Positions 16,428 through 25,452 of a DNA stretch of 64,000 nucleotides are shown in pieces. The DNA is taken from assembly GCA_023229665.1 (NCBI GenBank), contig JALNYW010000001.1, positions 310,001 through 374,000 on the forward strand, given 5' to 3'. Under the pieces are notes generated by a model. It saw only the letters and a list, made by a program, of their open reading frames with translations, was not told the origin of the DNA and did not search any database. How positions within the stretch are numbered: position 1 is the first letter of the stretch; every line of letters starts with the position of its first letter. Both the position numbers and the translations under genes were made by a program. Source of the stretch: Patescibacteria group bacterium (lineage in GTDB: Bacteria > Patescibacteriota > Patescibacteriia > 2-12-FULL-60-25).

Positions 16428-17159
16428 TTAGCGGAAAGAGTCAAACAAGGCCAGGATCGGAAAAATCACGACCGCTCGCCAAATTCGCCCAATGCGGCGA
16501 GGTTCCTGGAGGAGGCGCCACGCCCACTCAAGCCCGACCGTCCGCATCCACGCCGGCGCACGCCTGATGCGCCCGGCCCAAAAATTAAACGTGCCGCCCA
16601 CGCCGACCACGGCCCGCAGGTCCGCAAATTCATTCCGGTGCTCGTGAATCCATAACTCTTGGCGCGGCGCCCCAAAAGCGACCAGAAGGATCTGGGGGGA
16701 GAAAAGGATCAAACGTTCCCGCGCCGCTTCCGCCTTTGCATCTTCAGATCCGCTTTCCGTGATCCCGCCACCTTCTTCCGCCAAAAGCTCCAACCCCGGA
16801 TACGCCTCCAGAATTTTTTCGGCAGCCCCACCGGCTTCCCCAAACTCCCCACCCAATAACCCGACTCGCAAATGGTTTTTCCATGCGTACTGAAGAAGAT
16901 GTTCGGACAACTCGACTCCCGTAAGTCGCACTGTCTTGCGTCGTAAAACGTAGCTGACCAAAAATAAACCAAAGCCATCAACCAAGCGAAGCTCGGCGCT
17001 CGAAATTACTTCGCGGTATTTTTTGTCCTTCCTTGCTCGTAGCAAAATTTCCGGATTGGCGGTGACCATCCAGAGCTTCTCCCCGGCTTTCAGTTTCCCT
17101 TCGATGGCTCCCCATCCCAATCCATCAATGGGTACACCTAGTACCCGATTACTTGCCAT
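16428..17159 (-). CDS. WecG/TagA/CpsF-family glycosyltransferase (GT26)
   Basis: 243 aa. Transfers a sugar such as ManNAc to lipid-linked GlcNAc in teichoic-acid-like or capsule pathways. Conserved blocks: TANPEILLRA, LVDGFGL, RLTGVEL, LLGGEFGEA, VAFGAPRQELWIH and VGGTFNFWAGRIRRAPAW followed by GLEWAWRLLQEP. It overlaps murD by 11 nt and is co-directional with it and with a GT4 gene, making a cell-envelope operon. The WecA-like transferase at 35417 could supply its lipid-linked acceptor (inference). Confidence 0.92.
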   Translation of the reverse strand: MASNRVLGVPIDGLGWGAIEGKLKAGEKLWMVTANPEILLRARKDKKYREVISSAELRLVDGFGLFLVSYVLRRKTVRLTGVELSEHLLQYAWKNHLRVGLLGGEFGEAGGAAEKILEAYPGLELLAEEGGGITESGSEDAKAEAARERLILFSPQILLVAFGAPRQELWIHEHRNEFADLRAVVGVGGTFNFWAGRIRRAPAWMRTVGLEWAWRLLQEPRRIGRIWRAVVIFPILALFDSFR

Positions 17160-18471
17160 ACGCCTTCACCAACTTCTTAAACTGTTCGCCTCGATCAAAC
17201 TCATTCTTGAATAACCCAAAGCTCGCGCAACCAGGCGACAACAAAACAACATCACCGCTCTGCAAGTACGGCTTCATCTGCTTGAAAGCGTCTTTCAAGT
17301 CCTTCACGTCCATGTAACAGACCTTGTACTTATCAAATTGCTTCTTGATCTTCGCATGTGCGGTTCCCGGTAGGACGTACGCTGCAACATCCTTACGCTT
17401 GCCCAACTCGATCGCGATCTTTTCAAACTCAAGCTCTTTATCAGCTCCACCAAAAATAAGCTGGACGTAATTTCCACTCATATCCTGTTTCTTCTTCCGT
17501 GGTATTCGAAAGACATCAAGCGCCGCCATGGCCGCATCCGGCGTAGTCGCCGTCGTGTCATTCACAAAGATAATTCCATTTTTCTTTGCGATGACTTCTT
17601 GGCGATTCTCTAATCCCTTGAAAGACGCGAGCGTCTTTTTTATCACGGATGCCTTCACCCCCAGTTGCGCCACGACCGCCGCAGCAAAGCTCGCATTCAT
17701 CTGATTGTGATCTCCCGGAATGGCGAGCTTGAACTTCCCTTGTTTTACTCGCACCACATTCCCCGGAGCTTCTTTGGCGTATTGGTTAAAGTCCGGAGTA
17801 TTAGGGAAGAAAACGACGTCATTCGTCTGCTGGTGACGGAAGATTTGGGCCTTTGCTTCCGCATATTCAGCCATGGATGGATAGGCGTTCAAGTGGTCGC
17901 GCATCAGGTTGGTCCAGACGGCGATCTGAGGCGATACACCCGCTTCGCCCGTCGCTTCCAACTGGAAGCTGCTCATCTCCAAAACCACTAAATCCTTCAC
18001 CGTGACCTGATGCAGGAACATCAAAGGTGAAACAAGAATATTCCCTCCCAACCATACTTCGCGCCACTTCTTCGAATGCCACAGAATCTCATGGATCATC
18101 TTGGTCGTCGTACTCTTCCCGCGCGTTCCCGTTACGCCAACAATCGGACACGGACATGCTTTGAAAAACAACGACAAATCCGATTCCATCGGCTTGCCGA
18201 GCTTGATCGCCTCTTTCATCTCACGCGAGTCTTTACGTACACGCGGATTCCTCACGATCAAATCGGCCCAGCGCACGTCTTTCACGTCATGTTTACCCAA
18301 GGTGAACCGAACATTCTTAAACTTCTTCAATGTCTTTACATTGTCTTTCAACTCTTTGGCCGTCTTCAAATCCGTCACGCAAACCTCATGCCCCTGCTTG
18401 GCAAAAAAGAGGGCCGCGGCAATGCCGCTCCCCTTCGGATACTGTCCGAGGCCGAGAATCAAAACGTTCAT
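17149..18471 (-). CDS. murD: UDP-N-acetylmuramoylalanine--D-glutamate ligase
   Basis: 440 aa. Adds D-Glu to UDP-MurNAc-L-Ala in peptidoglycan synthesis. N-terminal Rossmann segment VLILGLGQYPKGSG, ATP site GVTGTRGKSTTTKM, then MEMSSFQLE-like VLEMSSFQLE, NLMRDHLNAY, and GDHNQMNASFA. The substrate-specificity region resembles MurD more than MurC, E or F. It starts 2 nt after the GT4 gene. It is separated from mraY, ftsW and murG by about 3 kb and a tRNA. Confidence 0.93.
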   Translation of the reverse strand: MNVLILGLGQYPKGSGIAAALFFAKQGHEVCVTDLKTAKELKDNVKTLKKFKNVRFTLGKHDVKDVRWADLIVRNPRVRKDSREMKEAIKLGKPMESDLSLFFKACPCPIVGVTGTRGKSTTTKMIHEILWHSKKWREVWLGGNILVSPLMFLHQVTVKDLVVLEMSSFQLEATGEAGVSPQIAVWTNLMRDHLNAYPSMAEYAEAKAQIFRHQQTNDVVFFPNTPDFNQYAKEAPGNVVRVKQGKFKLAIPGDHNQMNASFAAAVVAQLGVKASVIKKTLASFKGLENRQEVIAKKNGIIFVNDTTATTPDAAMAALDVFRIPRKKKQDMSGNYVQLIFGGADKELEFEKIAIELGKRKDVAAYVLPGTAHAKIKKQFDKYKVCYMDVKDLKDAFKQMKPYLQSGDVVLLSPGCASFGLFKNEFDRGEQFKKLVKAYGK

Positions 18472-18473
18472 AA

Positions 18474-19598
18474 CTAGGCTTGAGTCAAATCTTTGTACAA
18501 ATGATCTAAACGGTCAACGACCCTTTCCCATGAATACTCTTTGTGTACAACCTGCCTCGCCCGCTGCCCCCGTTCATGGACCATGGCCGGGTCTGACAAA
18601 ACGAACTCGATCGTCTCCTGAAGCGCCTTCCTGTCATCCGTCTTGAATGCCAACCCGCTGTGGTCCACGAGCTCCAGGTTCTCTTTGATGTCGGACATGA
18701 TGACCACCTTTCCCGCCGCCATCGCCTCGATGATGCTCGTACTCAATCCCTCGGCTCGCGACGGATGGACAAAGGCATAACAGTGCGCGAAGAGCTGGCG
18801 CAGAGCGACCCCGGTCTGAAAACCTACCAAGCGGATACGCGGATCTTGGTGCGCGAGCGCCTGGAGCTTCATGATGTATTCGTCGGAATGGAATGCGCTC
18901 CCCGCCACTACGAACGGGAAGTCGCTCTTTACATGACGATACGCCTCAAAGGCGACGTCATAGGCCTTGTTCGGCACCAGTCGGCCGACGCCAAGCAGGT
19001 ACTTCCCGGGCTCAAGGCCAAGCTTGGCGATCTCTTCCGTTCCTTGGGGACCGGGTTCGTCCGCCCCATTCGGAATATAGGTCGTGTCACGTCCGAAGGC
19101 CTTTTTACAGAACACCTGCAGAACATGCGAGATCACGACGGTCCGGTGCGGGAAGTACAATGCCGATAATTCTCCCAAACGCAGATACCACTTGGCCGGT
19201 CTGGACCACTTGGTGTCGAACCAGTCACGTGAATGAAAGGTGCAGACGACCTTGGTCCGCCATTTGAACAGCCTGGGCAGCCAAGCCAAGGTCGAAGGCC
19301 CGACGCCATGAAAATGGATGACGTCGGCCGGCCGGAATAACGCGTGCCACGTCGACCAAAACACGTGGGTGATAGTATCGAGGTTTTTGGTCCGGATGGA
19401 CGGCATCCTTACCAAGTGGACGCCTTTATAGACTTTCTGCGAACGCGGTAAATCCGCGTATTTCCGGATATACACCGTGACCTTATGCCCCTTGGCCGCC
19501 AAACGGGTGGCGATCTGTTCCACGTGCATCTCAACCCCGCCCGCACCAGGAATGGCGCCTGACGGGATCCCCTTGGCTCCGATGAAAACGATGCGCAT
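18474..19598 (-). CDS. Family 4 glycosyltransferase
   Basis: 374 aa. GT-B fold: N-terminal domain with GAGGVEMHVEQIATRLAAKGH, central VVISHVLQVF, and C-terminal nucleotide-sugar site with LLGVGRLVPNKAYD and the E-x7-E pattern HPSRAEGLSTSIIEAMAAG. It probably builds surface polysaccharide or glycolipid. First gene of the run GT4-murD-GT26. No Shine-Dalgarno is obvious, and the divergent tRNA-Lys promoter begins 3 nt upstream. Confidence 0.9.
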   Translation of the reverse strand: MRIVFIGAKGIPSGAIPGAGGVEMHVEQIATRLAAKGHKVTVYIRKYADLPRSQKVYKGVHLVRMPSIRTKNLDTITHVFWSTWHALFRPADVIHFHGVGPSTLAWLPRLFKWRTKVVCTFHSRDWFDTKWSRPAKWYLRLGELSALYFPHRTVVISHVLQVFCKKAFGRDTTYIPNGADEPGPQGTEEIAKLGLEPGKYLLGVGRLVPNKAYDVAFEAYRHVKSDFPFVVAGSAFHSDEYIMKLQALAHQDPRIRLVGFQTGVALRQLFAHCYAFVHPSRAEGLSTSIIEAMAAGKVVIMSDIKENLELVDHSGLAFKTDDRKALQETIEFVLSDPAMVHERGQRARQVVHKEYSWERVVDRLDHLYKDLTQA

Positions 19599-19601
19599 GA
19601 C

Positions 19602-19630
19602 TTGATTTCTTCGCTTAAATCTGCTAGCAT
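19602..19630 (+). promoter_or_regulatory. tRNA-Lys promoter
   Basis: TTGATT (19602-19607), 17-nt spacer ending TGC, TAGCAT (19625-19630); 23 nt before the mature tRNA 5' end. Confidence 0.75.
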
Positions 19631-19653
19631 CTTACCACTTTTTCCAAACCCTT

Positions 19654-19729
19654 GGGATCGTAGCTCAGTTGGTAGAGCAGTGGCCTTTTAAGCCAACGGT
19701 CGCGGGTTCGATCCCCGCCGATCCCACCA
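19654..19729 (+). tRNA. tRNA-Lys (TTT)
   Basis: Acceptor GGGATCG pairs with CGATCCC, the D-arm is GCTCAGTTGGTAGAGC, the anticodon loop CTTTTAA gives TTT, the T-arm contains GGGTTCGATCCC, and ACCA is encoded at the 3' end. Seventy-six nt with all four stems paired. Confidence 0.96.
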
Positions 19730-19734
19730 TCAAT

Positions 19735-19758
19735 AAAACCCGCCTTTCGGCGGGTTTT
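19735..19758. terminator. Bidirectional hairpin terminator
   Basis: AAAACCCGCC-TTTC-GGCGGGTTTT serves the tRNA on the plus strand and the NUDIX gene, whose stop overlaps it, on the minus strand. Confidence 0.85.
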
Positions 19759-20224
19759 ATGTATCCAACTTCCCCTTCCAGCCTATTTCGTTATACGGCA
19801 CTTGCTCACCCAAATCCGCCAAAACTTTGGTCGTAGCTGGCACGATCCTGTCTGGTAAATTGTTCAACGAGAACCAGGCCATGTCATCGCATTTTCCGGG
19901 CTCCATGATCCGCGGCTCTCCATCCCATTTCTTCACTCGAAAAAAGAAATCAACATAGACTCGATCATCCATGGAATTACGATGCAGCACTTCTACAAAT
20001 TCCAGATCATCGACGGTAGCCATGACTCCAGCTTCCTCCGCTAATTCGCGAATGCAGGCCTCCCGCAGCGTTTCGCCCGCCTCAAGATGCCCGGCGGGCA
20101 CATCATAAAAACCGTCGCTATATCCCGTATTCGCACGCCTTGCTAGCAAGACCTCATTCTTGTCGTTAAACAGCATCGCATAAGCTGCGACCAGGCTGCG
20201 GTATTTTTCGGACGCAGATGACAT
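19757..20224 (-). CDS. NUDIX hydrolase
   Basis: 155 aa. The NUDIX box is complete: GHLEAGETLREACIRELAEE plus AGV (G-x5-E-x7-REU-x-EE-x-G-U). Such enzymes hydrolyse nucleoside diphosphates linked to another group; the substrate is not evident, with damaged dNTPs possible. Start MSSASEKY at 20224 is chosen over 20239, which would overlap the preceding gene by 11 nt. Last gene of the mraY-murG operon. Confidence 0.9.
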   Translation of the reverse strand: MSSASEKYRSLVAAYAMLFNDKNEVLLARRANTGYSDGFYDVPAGHLEAGETLREACIRELAEEAGVMATVDDLEFVEVLHRNSMDDRVYVDFFFRVKKWDGEPRIMEPGKCDDMAWFSLNNLPDRIVPATTKVLADLGEQVPYNEIGWKGKLDT

Positions 20225-20228
20225 AAGC

Positions 20229-21194
20229 TTAATTAGCACGAGATTTAATATACGCTACCAATTCTGCAAACGGCTTTGCCTTCACATCCGATAATCCCTT
20301 AACCGCATCATCTGCCTCCCTAAAATATTTCTTCATCAACTTGGTGCCGTATTCGATAGCCCCACTCTCTTCAAACATTTGTTTGATGCGCCTCCGATCT
20401 TCTTGTGTGAGTTTTCTTCCCTTCATCTTGTTTAAGAGCGTCCGATTGGCCGGTTTACGTGATGCGTATTGCGTGAAAACGGTCTTCTGCCCTTCTTTCA
20501 CGTCATTGAACGCGCTCTTCCCCAATTTTTTTGATGAAGCCGTGAGGTCAAGCAAATCATCTTGAATCTGAAAGGCTAAACCCAAAGGGCAACCAAAGGC
20601 TTCACAAAAGCGATACATGGCCGACTTACCAGCCAACGCGGCTCCGAATTGCATGGGACGAATAAACGAGTAGCTTGCCGTCTTAAGCCGCATCTTATCT
20701 TGAATGAATTGGTCGGAAACGCGCGCACGACGGATCGCGTCAACATCCAGCATCTGCCCAAGGATCACTTCATCAACCATCTTGGCAAAGATAGGCTGCC
20801 CTTTGGTGGGGGCGATGATTTCCGAAGCCCAGTTAAACAAAAGATCGCCAATCAAGATCGCCTGCGCATCGCCAAACAAACGATTCGCCGTTGCGACACC
20901 ATGGCGCTCCATTCCTCGGTCCATGATGTCGTCGTGGACAAGCGCGAACGTATGGAAAAGCTCAAGCCCAACCAAGACGCCCATCACGTTTCCCTTTCCT
21001 CCGGCCGCCCGGTATGTGATGTACGCGATATACGGCCGGATGCGCTTCCCGCCCTGCAAAGCCAGCGTACATCCGTGTTTTGCCAGATTCAGGATATACG
21101 GATCACGGGTGAGTTGTTCCAACTCCTCCATTTTACGGTCTAAAACCCGGGCTAATGCCCGGTCAAAATCCCGCTTGAAGGCCGCGATATCCAT
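20229..21194 (-). CDS. Polyprenyl diphosphate synthase
   Basis: 321 aa. Trans-isoprenyl diphosphate synthase of the IspA/GGPS family, making a prenyl diphosphate precursor from IPP. First Asp-rich motif HDDIMDRGMERHG, second QIQDDLLD, both intact, and KRIRPYIAYITY near the start. Chain length cannot be told from sequence alone. It sits directly after murG and probably supplies the allylic primer extended by UppS (27174) to the undecaprenyl carrier used by MraY and MurG. Confidence 0.93.
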   Translation of the reverse strand: MDIAAFKRDFDRALARVLDRKMEELEQLTRDPYILNLAKHGCTLALQGGKRIRPYIAYITYRAAGGKGNVMGVLVGLELFHTFALVHDDIMDRGMERHGVATANRLFGDAQAILIGDLLFNWASEIIAPTKGQPIFAKMVDEVILGQMLDVDAIRRARVSDQFIQDKMRLKTASYSFIRPMQFGAALAGKSAMYRFCEAFGCPLGLAFQIQDDLLDLTASSKKLGKSAFNDVKEGQKTVFTQYASRKPANRTLLNKMKGRKLTQEDRRRIKQMFEESGAIEYGTKLMKKYFREADDAVKGLSDVKAKPFAELVAYIKSRAN

Positions 21195-21198
21195 ATGG

Positions 21199-22248
21199 CT
21201 AGCCTATGCGTTGAAGGATGCGCTCGGCAAGCGCGGTCCCATCATCCGTCGGAAAAAACGCGTGCGCCGCTTCACCCATCGTCCGGCAACGGCCTTGGTC
21301 GCCCAGCAAGCCAACCGCCTGTTGGAAAAGAATTTCATCAAACTCCACCTGCTCCTGTGTCACGAATAATCCGGCTTTTGCCGTGGAAAACACTTTCGCA
21401 TTCTCCACCTGGTGTGACTTTGGAATCGGAACGATGATGCACGGCTTTGATAACGCCGCGATTTCGGACAGTGCGCCGATTCCCGCCCGCGTGATGACCA
21501 CGTCCGCCGCCGCATACGCATGCCGCATCGCTTCCGTATCCAATAACTCGCACACGACGTATCCGTCGCGCGGCATCACGCCATCCATTTTTCCGCGACC
21601 GGTCGCATGGATCATCTGCGTGCGGCCCAGCCACGCATCCAACCGCATCGCGATCGCTTCATTCAAGGCTTTTGCTCCCTGTCCCCCGCCCATCACGAAG
21701 ACGATCGGGCGCGAGGCATCCAATCCAAAGGCGGAAGCGGCCGCTTCGCGAGACGGCACATCACCCGCCTGGAAACGCGTCGGGGTCGGGAGCAGCTCAT
21801 ACCCTTCCCGTTTGAATGATGACGTCTTCGAAACGCATTTTGTGGCGACGAGTTTGTTGGAGAGCGTCGGCGCAACATCAAGCTGATGGATGAAACACGG
21901 AATCCCCTGCTTCGCCGCCGCACGGATGACGGGCACGGCGGTAAATCCCCCAACCGACAATACCGCATCCGGTTTTACTTGATGGATGATTTTCCGCGCC
22001 GCACGCGAGGCTTGAAGCAGATCGAATGGAAACGTGGCCCAACGCTTGTCCGGATAACGGGGCAGCTTCGCGACCGGAATCGAATAAAATTGAATGCCTT
22101 CTTTCTCAGTGATTTCACGCTCCGGTCCATTCGGGGTTCCGGCCCAGACGAATTTCGAATCCGGCGCCAGGCGTTTCAAAGCATGGGCCACGGCCAACAT
22201 TGGCGTGACCGGCCCAAGCGAACCCCCTCCGGCAAATAGAATAGTCAT
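21199..22248 (-). CDS. murG: UDP-GlcNAc--lipid I GlcNAc transferase
   Basis: 349 aa. Converts lipid I to lipid II at the inner membrane face. GT28 features: N-terminal LFAGGGSLGPVTPMLA, middle SVGGFTAVPVIRAAA, C-terminal FVMGGGQGAKALNEAI and ITRAGIGALSEIAALSKPCIIVPIP. It follows ftsW by 1 nt. The family's usual GGTGGH loop reads GGGSLGP here, a small deviation in a donor/acceptor loop. Confidence 0.95.
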   Translation of the reverse strand: MTILFAGGGSLGPVTPMLAVAHALKRLAPDSKFVWAGTPNGPEREITEKEGIQFYSIPVAKLPRYPDKRWATFPFDLLQASRAARKIIHQVKPDAVLSVGGFTAVPVIRAAAKQGIPCFIHQLDVAPTLSNKLVATKCVSKTSSFKREGYELLPTPTRFQAGDVPSREAAASAFGLDASRPIVFVMGGGQGAKALNEAIAMRLDAWLGRTQMIHATGRGKMDGVMPRDGYVVCELLDTEAMRHAYAAADVVITRAGIGALSEIAALSKPCIIVPIPKSHQVENAKVFSTAKAGLFVTQEQVEFDEILFQQAVGLLGDQGRCRTMGEAAHAFFPTDDGTALAERILQRIG

Positions 22249-22249
22249 A

Positions 22250-23374
22250 TTATCGTGAATCTTTGGCGTGTTTAGGAATCCCGGCCGCTAATCCGAGCAT
22301 ACCCATGGTGATAGCAAGCGAGGTTCCTCCATGCGAGACGAGCGGCAAGGTGACGCCCGTAATCGGCAGCAACCCGATCATGGAACCGATATTCAAGCCG
22401 GCTTGCAAGGCGAGCCAAATCCCGATCCCGGCCGAAAGGTAGGCTCCGAAACGGTCCTTAGTATCGCGCGCGTTCTTAAAGCAACGCCACACCAGGGCGG
22501 CAAAGGCGGTTAAAATGATCAGGGTGATCACGAACCCCATCTCTTCGGCCATGACGGCGAAGATAGAGTCCGCCTCGACTTCAGGAAGGTACAAAAACTT
22601 CTGACGTGACTTCCCATATCCCGTGCCCAGCCAACCGCCCGACGCCACCGCCAACATGGCTTGGTTGATGTGATAGCCGATACCCTGCGGATCAAGCTCC
22701 GGCCGCAAGAAGGTCATAAAACGCGCGGCGCGGTATGGAGAGAACTTGATCAGGAGCCAAAAGAGCCCGGCCCCGAAGGCGAGCAGTCCCGCAAACCAGA
22801 GCACCGGCGCCCCGGCTACCATGTAAAGCAAAACCGATGTACCCGCAATAACCGCCATTGAACCCGTATCCGGCTGGAGAACGAGAAGAAGCACGATCAC
22901 GCCCAATGCGCCTCCAAACGGCACCAAACTCTCCCGCCAATCCCTTAACGATGCGACTGATCTTGATGACAGCCAAGCCGCCAAATAGATAAGAAAACCC
23001 ATCTTTACCAATTCGGACGGTTGAAACCTGAACCCGCCTACCGACAGCCAGCTCAGTGACCCGCCGACACGCACACCCAATCCCGGCACATACACCAAGA
23101 GCAAGAGAATCACCGATCCGGCGAGGGCGAAGAACGCGTATTTTTTCCAGATGCGGTAATCCACCAAAGCGAAGAACAAAAAAAGAAAACTCCCCGGGAG
23201 AACGCCCAGCAGTAGTTGTCGTTTGACGAGATACAGGCTGTCGCCCGTCCGCTGGATGGCGACGGGTCCGGTAGCCGACATGAGCATCGCCAAGCCTAAA
23301 ATGAGCAAACCGACCCCCAACCCGACCACCACGGGATCGAGCTGACGGAACCGGTCGCTCAAGGAATGACGCAT
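22250..23374 (-). CDS. ftsW: SEDS peptidoglycan polymerase / division protein FtsW
   Basis: 374 aa, about 10 transmembrane helices. SEDS markers: LQPDTGSMAVI, GIGYHINQAMLAVASGGWLGTGYGKS and LPEVEADSIFAVMAEEMGF, plus a C-terminal GVTLPLVSHGGTS. It makes glycan strands from lipid II with a class B PBP, not found in this window. The position between mraY and murG supports FtsW rather than RodA. Confidence 0.93.
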   Translation of the reverse strand: MRHSLSDRFRQLDPVVVGLGVGLLILGLAMLMSATGPVAIQRTGDSLYLVKRQLLLGVLPGSFLFLFFALVDYRIWKKYAFFALAGSVILLLLVYVPGLGVRVGGSLSWLSVGGFRFQPSELVKMGFLIYLAAWLSSRSVASLRDWRESLVPFGGALGVIVLLLVLQPDTGSMAVIAGTSVLLYMVAGAPVLWFAGLLAFGAGLFWLLIKFSPYRAARFMTFLRPELDPQGIGYHINQAMLAVASGGWLGTGYGKSRQKFLYLPEVEADSIFAVMAEEMGFVITLIILTAFAALVWRCFKNARDTKDRFGAYLSAGIGIWLALQAGLNIGSMIGLLPITGVTLPLVSHGGTSLAITMGMLGLAAGIPKHAKDSR

Positions 23375-23377
23375 GGC

Positions 23378-24436
23378 TTAAATTTGATCGAACAGGGCAA
23401 GAACGGTGCCGACGCCCGCAAGAACGAATGAAATCATCCAGAAACGCATGACAATGCGCGGCTCGCTCCATCCGATAGCTTGTAAATGATGGTGGAGCGG
23501 CGACGAGAGGAAGACCTTTTTCCCTTTGCGTAATTTCTTGCTCGTGAGCTGGATCAAGACCGAAACCGTTTCCACCACGAATGGCAATCCGATGAGGATC
23601 AAGAGAATGGGCTGGTTCGTCATGAGCGCCACGACGGCGAGCGCCGTGCCGAGCGACATGGAACCCGTATCGCCCATGAAGACCTCCGCGGGATTCACAT
23701 TGAACCAGAGGAAACCAAGCAAAGCGCCGATAATGGCCGCACACAAGGTCGCAAGGTCAAAGCGTCCTTGCGACCAGGCGATAATGCCGAAGGCGGCGAA
23801 GGAAGCGAGCAAGGTCCCGCCGGCCAATCCATCGAGCCCATCGGTTTCGTTCACCGAGTGGGATGTGGAAACAACGACCGTGATGAAAAACGGCACATAC
23901 CACCATCCAATATTATACGTGCCGACAAACGGGATATGGAGCTGGTCCCAGCTTAGCTTAGTAAAAAACCACCATGCGCCCGCCACAGCGATCAAGGTAT
24001 AGGACAAAAGCCGCTCGCGCTCGCGCAGTCCGCCGCTTTTTCCGGAACCGAGGCGGCGGATGTTGAGATAATCATCCACCAAACCGATCAAAGCCGCGCC
24101 CGCCATCAAAGCAAGCGGCAACCAGGTCTGACCGCGAGACAAAAAGTTCGCCTGGCAGGCCCAACTCCCCTCGCCCAATCCCCAACAGGCTCCGGCCAAA
24201 CCGAATACCACCACGAACACCGTCGCCCAAATCACGATGCCGCCCATGGTCGGCGTTCCGGCCTTATCCTTGTGTAACGCCGACATGATCGGGGCTTCTT
24301 TCGCGTCACGGATAGTCTTTCCCATTTTGAACCGGCGCAGCAGCCGGATGATCACCGGCATGGACAAGGCGGAAATCAAAAAACACGCGGCGGCAATGAG
24401 CAGCGGCGCGGCGACGGCGAGAGGCGGGGCGGTCAT
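23378..24436 (-). CDS. mraY: Phospho-MurNAc-pentapeptide transferase
   Basis: 352 aa, about 10 membrane helices. Forms lipid I. Signature blocks: KDKAGTPTMGGI, LVDDYLNI, NETDGLDGLAGG, FNVNPAEVFMGDTGSMSLG and LSSPLHHHLQAIGWSEPRIV, including the HHH motif. ATG at 24434-24436 overlaps the stop of the upstream gene as ATGA, so translation is probably coupled. The longer upstream frame is not needed. Confidence 0.95.
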   Translation of the reverse strand: MTAPPLAVAAPLLIAAACFLISALSMPVIIRLLRRFKMGKTIRDAKEAPIMSALHKDKAGTPTMGGIVIWATVFVVVFGLAGACWGLGEGSWACQANFLSRGQTWLPLALMAGAALIGLVDDYLNIRRLGSGKSGGLRERERLLSYTLIAVAGAWWFFTKLSWDQLHIPFVGTYNIGWWYVPFFITVVVSTSHSVNETDGLDGLAGGTLLASFAAFGIIAWSQGRFDLATLCAAIIGALLGFLWFNVNPAEVFMGDTGSMSLGTALAVVALMTNQPILLILIGLPFVVETVSVLIQLTSKKLRKGKKVFLSSPLHHHLQAIGWSEPRIVMRFWMISFVLAGVGTVLALFDQI

Positions 24437-24816
24437 ACGGAGTTGATGACGGTAAGATAGAACAAAGCCACGCTCCAGGGTAGGGACCAAAGCAAGGCAA
24501 GAATAATGAGGGACCTCGCAAGGATATCATCCGTGCGGTAGAGGCCATACGCGGCCAGCAAATCGGCCACGGTCAGGCCCACCCACACGCCCGGCAGGAC
24601 AAAGACCCACCACCATTCGCGCAGATCATCGATGCCGACGTAAATATTATAATGATATGCGAACGTCCCGTTTGCCTTCGCGGACGGCAGGACTTGCGCC
24701 GTAAACCACAGACCCACGGCGATCGAAATGGACAGGGCCGCGATCGACGCCACGCGCAACGCCGGCCGCCCCCACGCAAGCCTCGCCGACAACATCCAGG
24801 CGTCGAGCGTCCACAT
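24433..24816 (-). CDS. Membrane protein, 127 aa
   Basis: Three hydrophobic helices: about 21-42 (VASIAALSISIAVGLWFTAQ), 69-89 (WWVFVLPGVWVGLTVADLLA) and 100-125. The N-terminus is Trp/Arg rich. No known domain. It lies 4 nt after the NifU-like gene and couples to mraY by ATGA. Its place in the operon suggests a cell-wall or division role, but that is only positional. Confidence 0.7.
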   Translation of the reverse strand: MWTLDAWMLSARLAWGRPALRVASIAALSISIAVGLWFTAQVLPSAKANGTFAYHYNIYVGIDDLREWWWVFVLPGVWVGLTVADLLAAYGLYRTDDILARSLIILALLWSLPWSVALFYLTVINSV

Positions 24817-24820
24817 AGCG

Positions 24821-25069
24821 CTACGCGACTTGGACGACGGTCTTCACCTCCGGAAGCATCTCCAGCAACGTATCTTCAATCCCCGCTTTAAACGTCATCT
24901 CCGACATAGGGCAACCGATGCACGCGCCCTGAAAACGGACCTGGACGGTCCCGGACTCCGGTTCGACGTCCACGATCTCCACATTCCCCCCATGCATGGC
25001 GAGGCCTCCGCGGATCATGTCCAGGACCTTATCGACATCCGCGCGGAATTCTTCCTTGTTTTTCGCCAT
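24821..25069 (-). CDS. NifU C-terminal-domain protein (Fe-S carrier, NfuA-like)
   Basis: 82 aa, the whole of a stand-alone NifU-like domain. The cluster-binding motif is CIGCPMS (about residues 50-56), preceded by GGNVEIVDVEPESGTVQVRF. It holds and passes on Fe-S clusters as a dimer. First gene of the seven-gene mraY-ftsW-murG operon, an unusual companion for cell-wall genes. TTGTCA-17-TAAATT ends 9 nt before ATG, so the message may be leaderless. Confidence 0.92.
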   Translation of the reverse strand: MAKNKEEFRADVDKVLDMIRGGLAMHGGNVEIVDVEPESGTVQVRFQGACIGCPMSEMTFKAGIEDTLLEMLPEVKTVVQVA

Positions 25070-25078
25070 ATATAGCTT

Positions 25079-25107
25079 AATTTACGCCTCCTGGGGTTCC
25101 TTGACAA
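25079..25107 (-). promoter_or_regulatory. Promoter of the NifU-mraY-murG operon
   Basis: Reverse strand TTGTCA (25102-25107), 17 nt, TAAATT (25079-25084). The -35 box shares 5 bp with the divergent rpmA -35 box. Confidence 0.75.
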
Positions 25108-25129
25108 GATGGGGGTTTCCGCGTAACCT
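25101..25129 (+). promoter_or_regulatory. rpmA promoter
   Basis: TTGACA (25101-25106), 17 nt, TAACCT (25124-25129), 27 nt before ATG. Confidence 0.8.
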
Positions 25130-25156
25130 AGCCCCCATTCCTCAATTACCCATCCT

Positions 25157-25444
25157 ATGGCACACAAAAAAGCAGGTGGTTCTACAGCGTACGGCCGTGA
25201 TTCCCATGGTCAGCGCCTTGGCGTGAAAAAGTACGCCGGCGAAACGGTGAAGAACGGCAATATCATTGTTCGCCAGCGTGGCTCGAAAATCCGCGCCGGT
25301 TTGAACGTGAAGATGGGCTCCGATGACACGCTCTTCGCCCTGACCGACGGCATCGTGAAGTTTACGGACAAGCGCATCCGCCGCTACACCGGAAAGTTCA
25401 AGCTCGCGAAGTTCGCCAACGTCGTTCCGGCCGCCACGAAATAA
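25157..25444 (+). CDS. rpmA: 50S ribosomal protein L27
   Basis: 95 aa. Sits near the peptidyl transferase centre. MAHKKAGGSTAYGRDSHGQR at the N-terminus, then IIVRQRGSKIRAGLNVKMG, are diagnostic. There is no Firmicutes-type cleaved N-terminal extension: the protein begins directly with the mature-like MAHKKAGG. It is a single-gene unit with its own promoter and terminator, separated from rplU (L21) by 8.6 kb, whereas the two are adjacent in most bacteria. Confidence 0.97.
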   Translation: MAHKKAGGSTAYGRDSHGQRLGVKKYAGETVKNGNIIVRQRGSKIRAGLNVKMGSDDTLFALTDGIVKFTDKRIRRYTGKFKLAKFANVVPAATK

Positions 25445-25452
25445 GGATGGAG

